Both the position numbers and the translations under genes were made by a program. Positions 44,618 to 56,200 of a DNA stretch of 64,000 bases are shown here, piece by piece (positions within the stretch are counted from its first letter, which is position 1; every line of letters starts with the position of its first letter). This stretch comes from Adiantum capillus-veneris (Eukaryota > Streptophyta > Polypodiopsida > Polypodiales > Pteridaceae): positions 2,582,501-2,646,500 of the forward strand of contig CM043942.1 in the NCBI GenBank assembly GCA_014529385.2. The letters run 5' to 3'. The notes below the pieces were generated by a model, which saw nothing but the letters and a program-made list of their open reading frames with translations, was not told the origin of the DNA and searched no databases.

Positions 44618-45130
44618 TTGGTTGAAATCCCAGAGGAGGAAACTCACCACAAAGGATCTCCTCTATGCCATGCTTGGGGAAAGGTAAGAGAACATAATGC
44701 TTTTATTCTCTTTGACCCTGCTTCTACTCACAATTTCATATCCATAGAGTTGGCCACCAAGCTAGGCATACAAGCTTACGAGATGGGAGATGTCCTACCC
44801 GCAGACGGTGCTTTCAAGGGGCAAGAAGCTTTAGTCACTCCCTTAATCGAGAAATTGAGGCTCCGTGTCCAAATCTATGTGGACAAAGAGGACTTCTTTA
44901 TCTCTCCTCTCAAGCATGAGGATGTAATCCTAGGGGCACCATGGTTTGATTGGATGGCTGCCAATGTTAAATTCCCTGAAAGGAGAATCTCCTTTAGGTT
45001 CAGGGAAAAAGATATGTACATAGATGCTAAGGAAATGGGTAACACCATACCCATTGATAAGTCAATAAAGAGCTCTATTTCCATATACACGATTTTTGTT
45101 AAAGACTCTCAAATGAACCTAATGTTTTAG
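44618..45130 (+). pseudogene. Gypsy-1 protease segment (inverted)
   Basis: A 170-residue open stretch with the retropepsin pattern: ILFDPASTHNFIS (normally D-S/T-G at the active site; here Asp-Pro-Ala) and VILGAPWFDW near the end. It begins abruptly at the inversion breakpoint, where the minus-strand RNase H ends. The active-site change suggests loss of activity or a divergent version. Confidence 0.8.
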
Positions 45131-45149
45131 CAAAAGAAAATATACACAA

Positions 45150-45969
45150 TCAAAAGGAATTAGAGTTATCCAATTTTCTCAAGGGGTTTCAAGATGTCTT
45201 TATTGACGACATCCCTTGTGAGCTACCTCCTAAATGAGGCAATGATGACCATGCAATTGAACTTCTTCCAGGAAGTTCACCACCTAACAAATCTCCTTAT
45301 AGAGTTTCTCACGCTCAACAAGATGAGATTATGCGGCAAGTGCATGAGTTAGTTGAGAAGGGGATGGTTACGCCTAGCTCATCTCCATTTTGTTCTCCTG
45401 TGCTACTAGTGCAAAAGAAAGACGGCACATATCATATGTGTGTCGACTATAGAGCACTAAATAGGATCACTATCAAGAAAAGGTTTCCCGTTCCACGGGT
45501 AGAAGACCTATTTGATAAGCTACAAGGGTCCACCTACTTCAATAGGATTGACCTAAAAAGTGGCTTTCATCAAATAAGGATAGTTGATCAAGACTTCGTA
45601 AAGACCACATTTTGGTCTTTATGAATACATTGTCATGCCTTTTGCCTTGACCAATGCACCAGCCACATTCAACCGCTTTGATGGAGAAGCTATTCAGGCT
45701 TCACCGAACCTTTACTGGAGTGTTCTTTGATGATATCATCATCTACTCTAATTCATTAGATGAACACAAGCAACACCTCCAAGTAATATTTCTAGTTCTA
45801 AGAGAGAATAAACTTTATGTAGATCGAAAGAAAAGCGATTTTTTCTTACAAGAGATTCAGTATTTAGGTCACATTATCTCTCAAGATGGCATCCAAATGG
45901 ATCCATCAAAATTAGAGGTAATAAAAGGATGGCCTAAACCAAGGAATCTTCATGAACTAAGAAGCTTTA
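45150..45969 (+). pseudogene. Gypsy-1 reverse transcriptase (inverted), cut by Copia-4
   Basis: The RT shows VTPSSSPFCSPVLLVQKKDG, CVDYRALNRITIKKRFPVPR, and FNRIDLKSGFHQIRI. After a small deletion and frameshift at about 45620 comes MPFALTNAPATFNR. A further frame gives the catalytic FFDDIIIYS and YLGHIISQDGIQMDPSKLEV, up to ELRSF at 45969. Copia-4 starts at 45970. Confidence 0.88.
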
Positions 45970-46108
45970 TGTTGGGGTTAAGGCCTATGTGCCTTGACCG
46001 GTCGCCCAGGTCATGGGCGCCCGCCCACTGTTACCCTATACTTATAGTGAGTATCTGTATAGGGGGAGCTGCCACTTCACAGTCTCCCCACCCACATCGT
46101 GTGTGTCT

Positions 46109-46192
<84 letters not shown>

Positions 46193-46217
46193 CTGTGGTG
46201 CTCCCCGATCCCCTTCA
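45970..46217 (+). repeat. Copia-4 5' LTR with long (CT)n
   Basis: TGTTGGGGTTAAGG...CCCCTTCA, 248 bp, with a CT array at about 46112-46189. Confidence 0.93.
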
Positions 46218-46219
46218 AT

Positions 46220-46231
46220 TGGTATCAGAGC
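46220..46231 (+). other. Copia-4 primer binding site
   Basis: TGGTATCAGAGC two bases after the LTR end: the perfect initiator-Met type. Confidence 0.93.
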
Positions 46232-47337
46232 TATGGTGACCGCGGAGAGCACGACGGCTTTGAGAGCTTCGAGGCGATAGCTCGCTCGCTCTCGACGGTG
46301 GAGTTCGATCGCGGAGTTTCACGGAGAGCGATTTTAGCTTGAGGAGAATTGTCTTTGGAGCTTAGGAGATTGGTGTGGTCAAGCTTGGTCGAGGAGGCGG
46401 TTGCGGCTTCCTTGGTGAGAGGAGCTTTTGAGCTCAGTGGAGCTCGTTAGAGAAGTGCTCGGCGGAGGAGAGCTTGACATTCGAGTGCTTGGATGCTGTT
46501 GTGGCAGAGCTCTTGCGTTGGAGCTTGCATTGAGAGGACATTGCATCACGCAGAGTGGAGCAGGAGCAGGTTCAAGACTGTGTGCAGCTCGTTTTTGCCA
46601 TTTTCGGGCTCTAAAACGCAGTTTTTTGCGTAGCTCCGTCATACAGAGTCAGATCTACATGATCCAGGAGTCTAAGTCAGGGTTTTGACACGCTCCGGAC
46701 GCGATGGTGATGTCTATTTGCTGAAATTATTCTTTGAATTACAACAGGTACAGCAACAGGTTTATTTGTGCACTTTCGAGTCCCAAAAACACTGTTTTTG
46801 GTATATCTCACACACACGGAGTATTTTCTGTAGCAACCAGCAAATTCATACGTGTACACAGGTTTTTGGATATGAATTTGTCCAGAGAGCCACTCATGCG
46901 AGAGTGAGCTATGTTGCCATGGTCTTGGCGATTTATGTATGCCATATGTGGATTTGTGTATTTGTTTATGGCTGAGATTATTTGAGTGGTACTCCGGCAA
47001 GAGCGGGTATGCTCATATGTATGACTTTGTGAGGTGATTCCGGTCGAGTTTATTCCCGGATTGGCCATCGTGGAATATATTATTGTCTCTTTGAGGTTTA
47101 CTATTGAGATTTTGCTCCAGTTACAAAGGAGACTCTGCCAAAATTTTGTCAGATATTTATGCGCGATTAAGTCATATTGACTTGTGATTTTGTGCAAGGT
47201 TTTGCACGGTTATTGGTGCAACTTTGCATCAGGTTTTGAGCCATATTTGCAGACTTTTGTTGATGCGATTCGAGCCAGTTTAGGGCTGATTTGGTTGACA
47301 TTTGCTACTCATTGTTGGTTGCTCTTTTGAGAGCATT
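46232..47337 (+). other. Copia-4 long leader
   Basis: About 1.1 kb without a convincing ORF between PBS and gag. It contains GGGTTTT, then CCGGACGCGATGG at 46681-46712, shared with the Copia-3 gag-pol spacer. Confidence 0.6.
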
Positions 47338-49161
47338 ATGGCTGATTTTTCATTTGACTTCCAACGTTATGGTCTGACACAGTTTGATGGTGCAGATTTT
47401 GTTGCTTGGAAGGAGCATATGCTTGTTTCATTGGCGGATTTGGGGTAGGATAAACCCTTGCGTGGTTTATCGGCGAAGCCTAAGTCTATGCGTGATGATG
47501 ATTGGCAGGATCTTGATGAGTTAGCAATGTCTACGATTCGTTTGCATCTGGTTGAGTCTGTTGACTGGCAGGTCTCGAGGGAGACTACAACTCATGCTTT
47601 ATGGCAGAGTTTACATGCTATGTACGCGACATCCATGTCTACAGGGAAGTCTAGTCCCACTTCTATGTCCATGGGAGAGATTGATCCCACATGCAAGTCT
47701 CGACGGCATAGAGACTTGACATGTTGGCATTGTGGACATAGAGGGCACATTAGGCGTCGATGTTTCAGGCGTTTGAGACAACGGAGGGGACAGATGCGTG
47801 ATGCAGATTTGGGCATGACAGATGCTAGTGAGATCAGTACGGTGGTTACTGAGTATGCTTGTGATGGCGATGTCACATTTACATCTAGCTTGTCTTCAGA
47901 CAATCTTATGTCTACGGATTGCATATCGGATTGCACATTTTCTTCACATTGGTTACTAGATTCAGATGCTACTTTCCATGTCACGTCGCATCGTGAGTGG
48001 TTTAGCACGTTTTCTAGTGGGAGACTTGGTTGTGTGCACATGGCTGATGGTGTTGTGTATGACATTGAGGGTGCAGGAGACGTATGTTTGTCCTTGCCCA
48101 GTGGTATGAGATTTACCCTGCGTCATGTGCGTTATGTGCCAGATCTGAGACGGGATTTGATCTCAGTCAGACAGTTACGGGATAGTGGATGTCGGGTATC
48201 GCTGCTTGAGCGATCTTTTGTGTTGCATTTGGGTTCGCTAGTGATTGCGAGAGGTGCTAGAGTTGGCACATGGTACCCATTGCACGTAGTACTAGTGCGA
48301 GATGGTCGAGTCTCAATCTTGTTACAGCCATGCAGAGAGCGAGAGACCCGGATAGTCTCTTTTGCTCATGGGTTAAAGGGTGCTTTGCATGGAGTGCAGA
48401 GTAGTGAGCTCGTTGTGCACACAGTTGGGGCACGACTTGAGCAGTCACACAGAGAGGTGACAGAGTCAGACATGCATGCTTTGCTAGTGACTGAGCAAAG
48501 AAGAGAGTCAGTTGTGCGAGATAGTTCTATGCAGGATAGACAGGTAGAGCGGTCTTGCTCTAGTGAGTCACGACAGGAGGACGTTGTGCAAGAGTCTATG
48601 CATACGGAGTTAGAGCATGAGAGCTCTAGTGAGTCACAGCAGATTGAGTGGTCATGTTTACAGTGGATGATTGCAGAGGAGGCTGAGATGTCAGCGATTA
48701 TGCAGTCATTCCTTTCTATGCTTGACAGTGAGCACGGGGATATAGTTGTGCAGGATATGTCTTCCAGCAGACACCTAGAGCAGTTGGTTTGCTCTGAGGT
48801 TGCACGACAGGTTGATGCGTCTTTTGCGGACAGTCAGGAGATGCATGTGGCTGACATGCCTCTTCAGTCAGAGATGCCTATTGCCAGGGATATATATGTT
48901 GATGCATGCTCCGTAGAGCTAGCAGGTCCCGCTAGCATTGCATCAACGTTCGGTGTCCTCATGTACGAGATGCTGATCTCGAGGCCCGACATAGCAGCTG
49001 CAGTGGGAGCATTTGCAGTAGGGTTGATTAGTTGTTCGATGACTGATCTCGGCATAGAGCATAGGGGAGGTTTGCAGGTATTGGACCGATACTTGCAGGA
49101 GTGCATGAGCTCTTGTAGACTCTTTGCAGAGCTTGGAGCTAGCTCTGTGTGGCTTCCGTAG
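47338..49161 (+). CDS. Copia-4 Gag-protease fusion with unusual C-terminal region, one in-frame stop
   Basis: ATG 47338 (MADFSFDFQRYGLTQFDG) starts a copia gag, with one TAG at 47446-47448; the frame is then open for 567 residues to 49161. Features: a short gag with LDELAMSTIRLHLVESV; zinc knuckle CWHCGHRGHIRRRC; a retropepsin-like domain WLLDSDATFHVTSHREWF (active site Asp-Ser-Asp, not Asp-Ser-Gly) with the usual VRYVPDLRRDLISV; then about 200 residues rich in Ser, Glu, Gln and Val of no family I know. Near the end is a piece like the RT/RNase H junction (LMYEMLISRPDIAAAVGAFA). Integrase and most of RT are absent. A long open frame in a deletion derivative suggests it was retained for use in trans. 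Confidence 0.75.
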
Positions 49162-49302
49162 CGGGATGTTTGTCTATCAGTAGAGCCGAATGCACTAGCT
49201 CATCGAGAGTCAGTGGGCATAGGCTGAGAGAATATCTCACCTTCTATTAGTTGTACACTAGTAAATCTTGCTTAAAGGCACATTAGCCTTTAAGTGGGAG
49301 GT

Positions 49303-49493
49303 TGTTGGGGTTAAGGCCTATGTGCCTTGACCGGTCGCCCAGGTCATGGGCACCCGCCCACTGTTACCCTATACTTATAGTGAGTATACTGTATAGGGGG
49401 AGCTGCCACTTCACAGTCTCCCCACCCACATCGTGTGTGTCTCCTTCTCTCTCTCTCTCACTCTCCGTCTGTGGTGCTCCTCGATCCCCTTCA
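49303..49493 (+). repeat. Copia-4 3' LTR, short (CT)n
   Basis: 191 bp, preceded by the PPT TAAGTGGGAGGT (49291-49302). Confidence 0.93.
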
Positions 49494-49498
49494 CTTTA

Positions 49499-49853
49499 TA
49501 GGTATGTGTGCATACTATAGATGCTTCATAGAAAAGTTCTCGCTAATAGCAGGACCATTACATGACCTAACAAAGAAAAACGTTAGGTACACATGGTCTG
49601 CCAAAGAAAACAATGCTTTCAAAAAGCTTAAAGAAAAGCTTATCCCTCAACTTGTGCTTACACTACCGGATCTCTCAAAGCGATTTGAGGTCCAATGTGA
49701 TGCTTGTGGTGATTGCCTTGGAGCTGTTTTGCTCCAAGAAGGGCACGCCATAGGCTATGAAAGTCGAAGGATCGACCCTCTTGAGCAAGCTCTAGGCATA
49801 TATGAAAAGGAAATCCTCGTAGTTCTACATGCCTTAGACTCATGGAAGCACTA
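49499..49853 (+). pseudogene. Gypsy-1 RT end and RNase H N-part (inverted)
   Basis: Continues the RT frame after Copia-4: CRCFIEKFSLIAGPLHDLTK, then RNase H with FEVQCDACGDCLGAVLLQ and YEKEILVVLHALDSWKH, ending at the inversion breakpoint. The missing next residues are on the minus strand at 44617. Confidence 0.88.
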
Positions 49854-49859
49854 GCTCTA

Positions 49860-51380
49860 GGAGGCTCATGGCGGGTGTTCTTTTGTGGACAAGCACGATA
49901 CACTTGCCCTTGCTCGTTGCACTTGAAACAGCGGCTATCATGCGATAACACTTAAGCTCTTCAGGAGAGAGTTTATTTTTGCCTTTATAAACGCTCTTCT
50001 CTTTAGCTTTGTTGGAATTGCCCTTAGGAGACTTTTGGACATTGTCCTTCCCCTTAGGCTCATTGGAACCCTTGTTTACTTGGGCTTAGAATTTCTTTTA
50101 GCCCCCGTTTGGAAATTGATTTGAGAAGCCACCGTAGTATGGTGTATAACCGCCGATATGTTGCGTGGCCTTTGGGAGTTGACATACTCCGTCATTTCTT
50201 CAGTTAAGCCCGCACAAAATTGTTGCTTTTGCTCTCCACAATCCTACTTTTCAAGACAGTGGCTTTGAGTTGTAGGTCCCAAAACTTGTCTAATATTTGT
50301 GAATGGATTCATAGCGAGAGAGCTTCAAGCTTCACCATTCGCTGAGTACTTTGTTTTTGGCATCGGTGGCCAAAAATTGCTTCATAATGGAAGCTCTTAA
50401 AGCTTTCCATGTTCGTGGAGCTTCATCGTTGGCCTCTAGGCTAGACCACCATTGCCTGGCAAACTTTTGAAAGTGTATAGATACATGGTGTAGCTTAGAG
50501 GACTCCATGAATTCCTCATCTCCAAACTCCGCATCAAATTGTTGGATAAAGGCCAAGACTTTGTCCGTAGCACCAGAGGTGCCATCGTAGGTAAGGAAAG
50601 AGATGCTCTTCCTTCCCTCTTTGAACTTCTTGAGTTCGGATGACCTCTTCCATGCGGCATAGGATTTCCTATGGCCTCTTCTTTTTTATGTTTCAAAGGT
50701 CGCACCATCACTTTCTTCAGAAGGCGAAGAATTTGAGGAAGATGGAGAAGAGGGTGACCTCTTTTTCGCCTTTTTCTTGCCTTGAACTTCTTTGTCTTCA
50801 CCATCACTTTCATAAGAGGAAGAGGATGAACAAGATGGAGAAGAGGGTGTCCTCTTTCTCGCCCTTTTCTTCTCTTGCTTTTTGTCATCCCTCTTTGAAG
50901 TAAGGTGTGGAGAAGTATGTGATGGTCTTCTCCATTTTGGAGGTGATGGAGAGCATTTAGCTTGCCATCTTTGTGGAGCCATTTCCGTCGAGGTGGCAGG
51001 AGACTCACTTCTTTCTTGTTCCTTCGGTGGGGGCTCTTGAATTCTCCTTTGAGAAGGAGATGCGTCATCAAGGAGAAAATTTCTGAGCCCTTCATATGGA
51101 TCCTCTTCTTCTTCCCAAATCAGAGAGAGACCTCTTTTGGAAGTCTCGCAAGGAGGCTTCCTAGTTGTTCTCTCCTCATGGTGGGGAGCTTGGAGAATCC
51201 CATGAGCACGAAGCTTCCATTGCACTTCACTTTAGAGGGATGGATTGCCCATGGCTTGTTGAAGCCTAGAAACAAGATAGTTAACAAGCATCGGGGCATC
51301 ATTAGTAGCCTGCTCATTAGCAACATCAAAGTTATCAACATTAGTTTCAGTCTCTTTACTATTGTTAGCTGTTCTAACAA
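49860..51380 (-). pseudogene. Gypsy-1 Gag, broken
   Basis: On the minus strand: a Glu/Lys/Ser-rich N-terminal half (51225-50690, with KKKAKKRSPSSPSSS-type basic/serine runs); the capsid part (about 50560-50330) with FARQWWSSLEANDEAPRTWK and LRASIMKQFLATD; a decayed linker; and a CCHC knuckle CFKCNEQGQVYRACP at about 49930-49890 (the usual His is replaced, GQV for GH). It stops at the inversion breakpoint just after KNTRHEPPRAS. Several frameshifts separate the parts. Confidence 0.8.
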
Positions 51381-51776
51381 CTTTTAGGTGTAAACTTTTT
51401 AGGTGTACTTTGGCACTTCAAGCCCTAGTTGCTACTCCTCTTTACCCCTTTAGAAAAAGCACTCAAGCTATTGTACCCGTGGCTTGAATACCATTAATTG
51501 CAAGGAATTGAAGAGAGGGTCGTTCAACACCAAAACAACACCGGCTCTTGTCAAGCTTCTAATAGCTCAATAGTGGTTAAGCCGTAGGCAAGCCCCATAG
51601 GAATCCAGTATTAAGACCATAGCTCTCGACGGTGATGCCCCGTTAACTGCACAAAGGTAGGCGCACTGCAAGGTTGAAAAATCCCTATTCTACTTACTCA
51701 CATGCAAGTAACAATACCAACCATTTATAGCTAGCTTGAGGACCTTCATTCTTGAGCAAGTAAAGAGAAACCTTGT

Positions 51777-51788
51777 GCTCTGATGCCA
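51777..51788 (-). other. Gypsy-1 primer binding site
   Basis: The minus strand reads TGGCATCAGAGC, one base from the LTR at 51790; it differs at one base from the initiator-Met PBS. Confidence 0.85.
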
Positions 51789-51789
51789 A

Positions 51790-53395
51790 TGTAACATTTA
51801 ATGGACTAGTAACTTGTGTGTAGCGGAAAATAGCATGAACATAGTGAGCATTTCATTAGAATAGATTCCTAATGAGAATAACAAGAGTGCTTGGGTGGAG
51901 AGAGCAACAAAAAGCATAACACCTAGTTAGATAGCATGAACAATACTTCAAAAGAGAGAGAAATTAAGAAATTGACAAAAGTTGAGGACCGGATTTGCAT
52001 GGAGTCGGTCCCCCTCCAAAAGGCTTTGTATTATGGTTTCTCCCATCAAGAGAAACATTTTACAATACAATTTTTTGTGTTGCTTCAATACTAGCTAGTG
52101 CAATGAAGATGGAAACTTCAAGCACTAAGCACAACACTTATCAAACACAACATCAATTCCCTCATGGTCTCAGACCCAAGACCTCACACACCTTCGAAGA
52201 TGGTGAGAGCTAGCGGGGTATGAGAGTAGATTGAGAGGAAGAAGGAGTAGTCTTACAAGAAATTTGTACATCTCCTCACATAATCACTCATATTAGCATA
52301 GCTTAGCTTAGTAATTAGCATGGTAGCAGTGATGAGCATGCATTGAAGCTTGTCTCTTGGTTGGATTTTCATCACAAAGCCAAGAGTTGTTGGTGTAGGC
52401 CTCCCTTCTCACAAGCTTGGAGTAGGTGATAAGCTTTCCATTAAAGCTTGAGAAGGAGAGAGAGAGAGAGAGTCTTCTTGCTTCACACATAGATTGTGTG
52501 AGTGTGTAAGTCAATAATTCCTTTGAAAAATCAGTCCCCCTCTCTCTCTTCGTCGACCCCTCTTGCCATTTGCTCATGCAGACACCCCATTGGACCATCC
52601 TAGGCTTAGCCAATAGGATTTCAGGAGCATACGTGATAGCCTTCTAACATGTGTCCCCCTTTCCCCTTTTGTGAGAGCTTTTGCTAATTAATTAATGCAA
52701 CTAAACTCTCATTGGACCCCTTTGTCTCCTAGAAAATAGGAATCAGGCAAGCCATTGGGCTGCTGAATGCTCATTGTACCCCTTGGGAGATTGTCCAATA
52801 GTCTTCTAGAGAGCTTAGTTCTTATTGGTTCTTTTATTAAGTGTTTTTTCATTAATTAAACTAGACTTACTCTAGCCTGATTCTCATTGGTCCACCTCCA
52901 AGTCCATCCAATAGGATTTGAGTACACCTTGTGGGCATCTGGGCTAGCGAGCTAACATGTGTCCCTCTTTCCCCTTGTGTACAAAGGAAGCTTATGTGTG
53001 TGTGTGTGTGTGTGAGTTTCTCTCTCATCCCCCACTTCTTGGGCTCGCCCCCTCCTTTGTAGGGCCTGAGAAAGACTTTTGGGACAAACACAAAGCATCC
53101 AATTCCCCTAGGCTTTTGACCTTTGGACACAACCTTTGAATTTTGGAACCTTAGCATTTTGGAAGTCTTAATGGGTTGAACCTTAGGGTCTTTTGAGCCC
53201 ATTGTTGCACATTGCTCTTTTGCAGATGCCCCCCCCCCTTGGATCCCTATTTTCCCTCCTTTGGATCCCTCCTGTGGCCGGTCTGTTAGCTTAACCAATA
53301 TTCTAGATTTTTCTCCCCTGGCACTTCGCCATATTAAATGATCAGTTTAACATGAGAAAATCATTTAGGAGAATTAGATATTGATTGTTATGATA
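51790..53395 (-). repeat. Gypsy-1 5' LTR, about 1.6 kb
   Basis: TGTAACATTTAATGG at the left end on the + strand; the right end is set by alignment with the 3' LTR remnant (terminal TG now TA). It contains a (GT)n at 52994-53014 and a C-run at about 53229. Coding-looking frames inside are not supported. Confidence 0.75.
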
Positions 53396-56200
53396 GTTAG
53401 GGTAGTAGTACCAATAGGTAAAGATAGTGTAACTAGAAATAGCTAACTTGGTCCGATGCAACGACCTAGTATGTGTGTGTGTGTGTACGCGCCCTATCCT
53501 AGGCGCCATACACAATGGGTTTTCAGCAGTAGGCCCATTGTGTATGGGCCTACTGCCTCATTAAAGAGATGAGTCTAACAAAAGTCTTTAGCCAAGAAGT
53601 GCCAAGTTGGAGTGTCCTTGAAGAGGGTAGAAATGTTTGCAATAATACAATATCAGATAGCGTCTTCAAGGAAGACATTATTCCTGTAGGAGTTTTAATG
53701 CTTTGTCCGCCAATTTTGAAAAATGTATGGTTGTTCCTAAGTCATCTTTAGATGATAAATGCCAATCTTTTTCCTCTAGATCCCAGAAAAGTCTTCATAT
53801 GTGCAATAGGTAGCATGTTCCTGTAATCATCAGAATACAATTTTCTTACACATGGGTGAGTAGAATTGGATTAACTTGCTACTTAAAACCGACTGAGCCA
53901 AAAGACTACAATAGTTGTGAGTAGGAATCCAGTCTATAGTCAAAGAGAGACCACCTAACACCTGTCAACCAGTCAAGGAATTACAGACAGTGGGTCATTC
54001 AAAGCCTAAAGACAAGAAGTATCCAAAGCCAGCGTCCTGGTCCACCCAGTTGCCTCGGAGGGCCTGGTGTTAAGGGTGTGTGTAGATGTTTTAATTATAA
54101 CAAATACACACCAATGAATAAGAAGTTCAAAAGGACAACTGGCTAAAGATATCTAGGCAAAGATAAGTATAGAAACAACTCAGTCTTTGATTCATAATTG
54201 TACAGCATAATAAGAATGAAATATCATGAGATATGAGTTTATACAAAGGTATCAGAACTATCCCAATTGGATCATCCAGTGTTTTCAAAGTTGGACTATA
54301 GCAAGCTAAACCGTTTTAAGCCAAGATAGAATTATCACCTGCATCCATATAGTCAAGACAACAGATATGTTAGACTTGGCTATGTATGGCAGGCTTCAAA
54401 GAACCTATCAGTTGTTATCCATGTCAAACTTAAAAATTATTAGACTAGCTACTCCTATACAAAGTAATCCTACCAGAATTGCTTCATATATTATAGAAGT
54501 TCTTCCTTATATGATAACCATTTACAGTGAGAGGAAGTCGACTATCCATATCATGCTATGTATTTCTTTAATTTAAACATTGTATCAAAAAACCAAGGTT
54601 TAGGTTAGCCAGCAAGAACCTGAGTTAAATGAGTAATCTTTTAATTTTGCAACACGCCTGCTCACCTATCAGCACCCACTTAAGTACCATAAAGAGATTT
54701 TTCTTTGTTATCAAAATAGCAGCTGGATTAATCTACCCAGGAAGTATCAGCCAGAGCCACAAAAAATGGAGCTCATTTCCTATGGTAAAAAATACTTTCA
54801 AATCATCCCTTAATCAGTGCCACAATGATCCATCAATGACGTATAATAGGCTTGAAGTAGTTTAAGTCATAGTTTACCAAAAAAATTCCAACCAGATGTA
54901 GTAAAAAAAAGGGCCAGATTTAAGCCAACAACCTAGTACCAAGCTGAAGGTCGATGTTTTGTCAATGTAAGTAGCCTCTTCCATATCATAATACCATACC
55001 ATATACAGGTAGTAAAGCACAAAAAAGACCAGATCAGTACTCACCAGATCAGTAACAAGGCCAGTTCAAAATTTAAGCCAATTCTCTTTAAAGAATAAAA
55101 ACCAGATTATGTATAAAGCCAAACCAGAAAAAGGCCAAACCATACTCCTAGTAAATAGCAGCAAGCTGCATGTCATATTTTTAGCATGTCAAGGTCAGCA
55201 TGACAAAGTCCAGCAAGGTCAGCAAAGAGAAAAATATCTTGCTAAAAACAGCCTAGAGCAATATAAACCTAGAGCCAAGGATATACTAGTCAGAATTAGA
55301 GCCAGATCTAGCCAACTCCAACCATACCCAAATATAGCTAGTTCATGAGAGTAAGATCTAACCCAGAGACTAGGTCATAATTTTGGTAGCTGTAGTAGAA
55401 GAAAGATCAGGACTAAGCCAGAAATCCAAGACCCAAAAAGCCAGCTAGTAATCAGTAAGTAGGCTATAGGTAAATCAAAGCAGACAAGCACCCCCACCTC
55501 AGTAGAGAGATTAAGCCAAATACCAATAAATATTCATGGTATTTATCAGCATCAGCAACATAACCAGCAATGCCACAACTTTTCAAGTTAATGCAAAACA
55601 CCAGTGTTTCATAAGTTTTCATGATAAGCCACTACTTCAGAGATTGTATGAGTAATTTCTTAAGTAAATTGAGCAAGACTAAAGCCCCACAAAAAACCAC
55701 TTTATTTCAACTCAGCAACATTTCAAAAGCTTCATCTATTGTGTCCAAGCTTCAGTTTAACCACTATCCAAGCCTAGATTAGTAAACAACATCCCTTAAA
55801 AAAGCCTTTAACACAAAATAGGGCCAGATTTTATGCCAATTTTCAGTAGAGCATCAAATTTAGAACAAGTAAGTATGTATAATTTATGGCAGTAACCCCA
55901 AGATCTAGCTGTGGTAAAAATCCAGATACCCAAAACTCAAAAAAGTAAACTAGTAATCACCAATAGTTTGCAGTTAAAGCAAAGCTTAACAATCAACTCC
56001 ACCTCAGTATAGAGATTAAGCCAGATACCCATCATGGTATTATCTGTATGTATCATCACCAAATTTAAAACCTGTAATTTCCAAACTCAGATTTCAGCAG
56101 TAAATCACTTCATGTGGTTTTGTACAACAAACCTTGTAAGCCAAAGTCATTTCTCAAGAAAACCCCCAAGTAATTCTCTGAAGAAATATGAATCAACTCA
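53396..56200. other. No recognisable gene; degenerate duplicated AT-rich DNA
   Basis: Diverged copies of the same roughly 180-base stretch occur at about 55400-55560 and 55900-56045 (both contain CCACCTCAGTA then AGAGATTAAGCCA). A GGGCCAGATTT phrase recurs at about 54912 and 55820. Hairpins lie at 53490-53556. Short ORFs are not convincing. Confidence 0.5.
53506..53556. repeat. Overlapping inverted repeats
   Basis: CCATACACAATGGG (53506-53519) pairs with 53534-53547. Alternatively GCAGTAGGCCCAT (53526-53538) pairs perfectly with 53544-53556 around a TGTGT loop. The two stems share bases and exclude each other. Confidence 0.9.

Larger units (their letters stand above)
45970..49493 (+). mobile_element. 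Copia-4: non-autonomous copia derivative inside Gypsy-1 RT/RNase H
   Basis: LTRs at 45970-46217 and 49303-49493, with a perfect target duplication CTTTA (45965-45969, 49494-49498). They differ at about three bases plus the CT-array length (about 78 against about 20 bp). PBS and PPT are present. The interior codes for gag, protease and small RT remnants only, so the element would rely on a helper copia. Confidence 0.93.
42341..53395 (-). mobile_element. Gypsy-1: Ty3/gypsy chromovirus with an internal inversion
   Basis: Minus orientation: 5' LTR (53395-51790), PBS (51788-51777), gag (51380-49860), an inverted block PR-RT-RNaseH(N) (44618-49853 on the + strand, containing Copia-4), RNaseH(C)-integrase-chromodomain (44617-42990), PPT (42619-42607), and a truncated 3' LTR (42606-42341). 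The two inversion breakpoints fall at the gag/PR boundary and inside RNase H. A single flip of the block restores the normal gypsy order. All coding parts are frameshifted. Confidence 0.85.

Noticed and set aside
42430-53240. Direct repeats with poly-C as a segmental duplication
   Set aside because: They adjoin the PPT and lie in the LTR beside the PBS of Gypsy-1, so they are its LTRs.
52867-53298. 143-residue minus ORF as a gene
   Set aside because: It lies inside the Gypsy-1 LTR, crosses a GT microsatellite and a C-run, and shows no domain.
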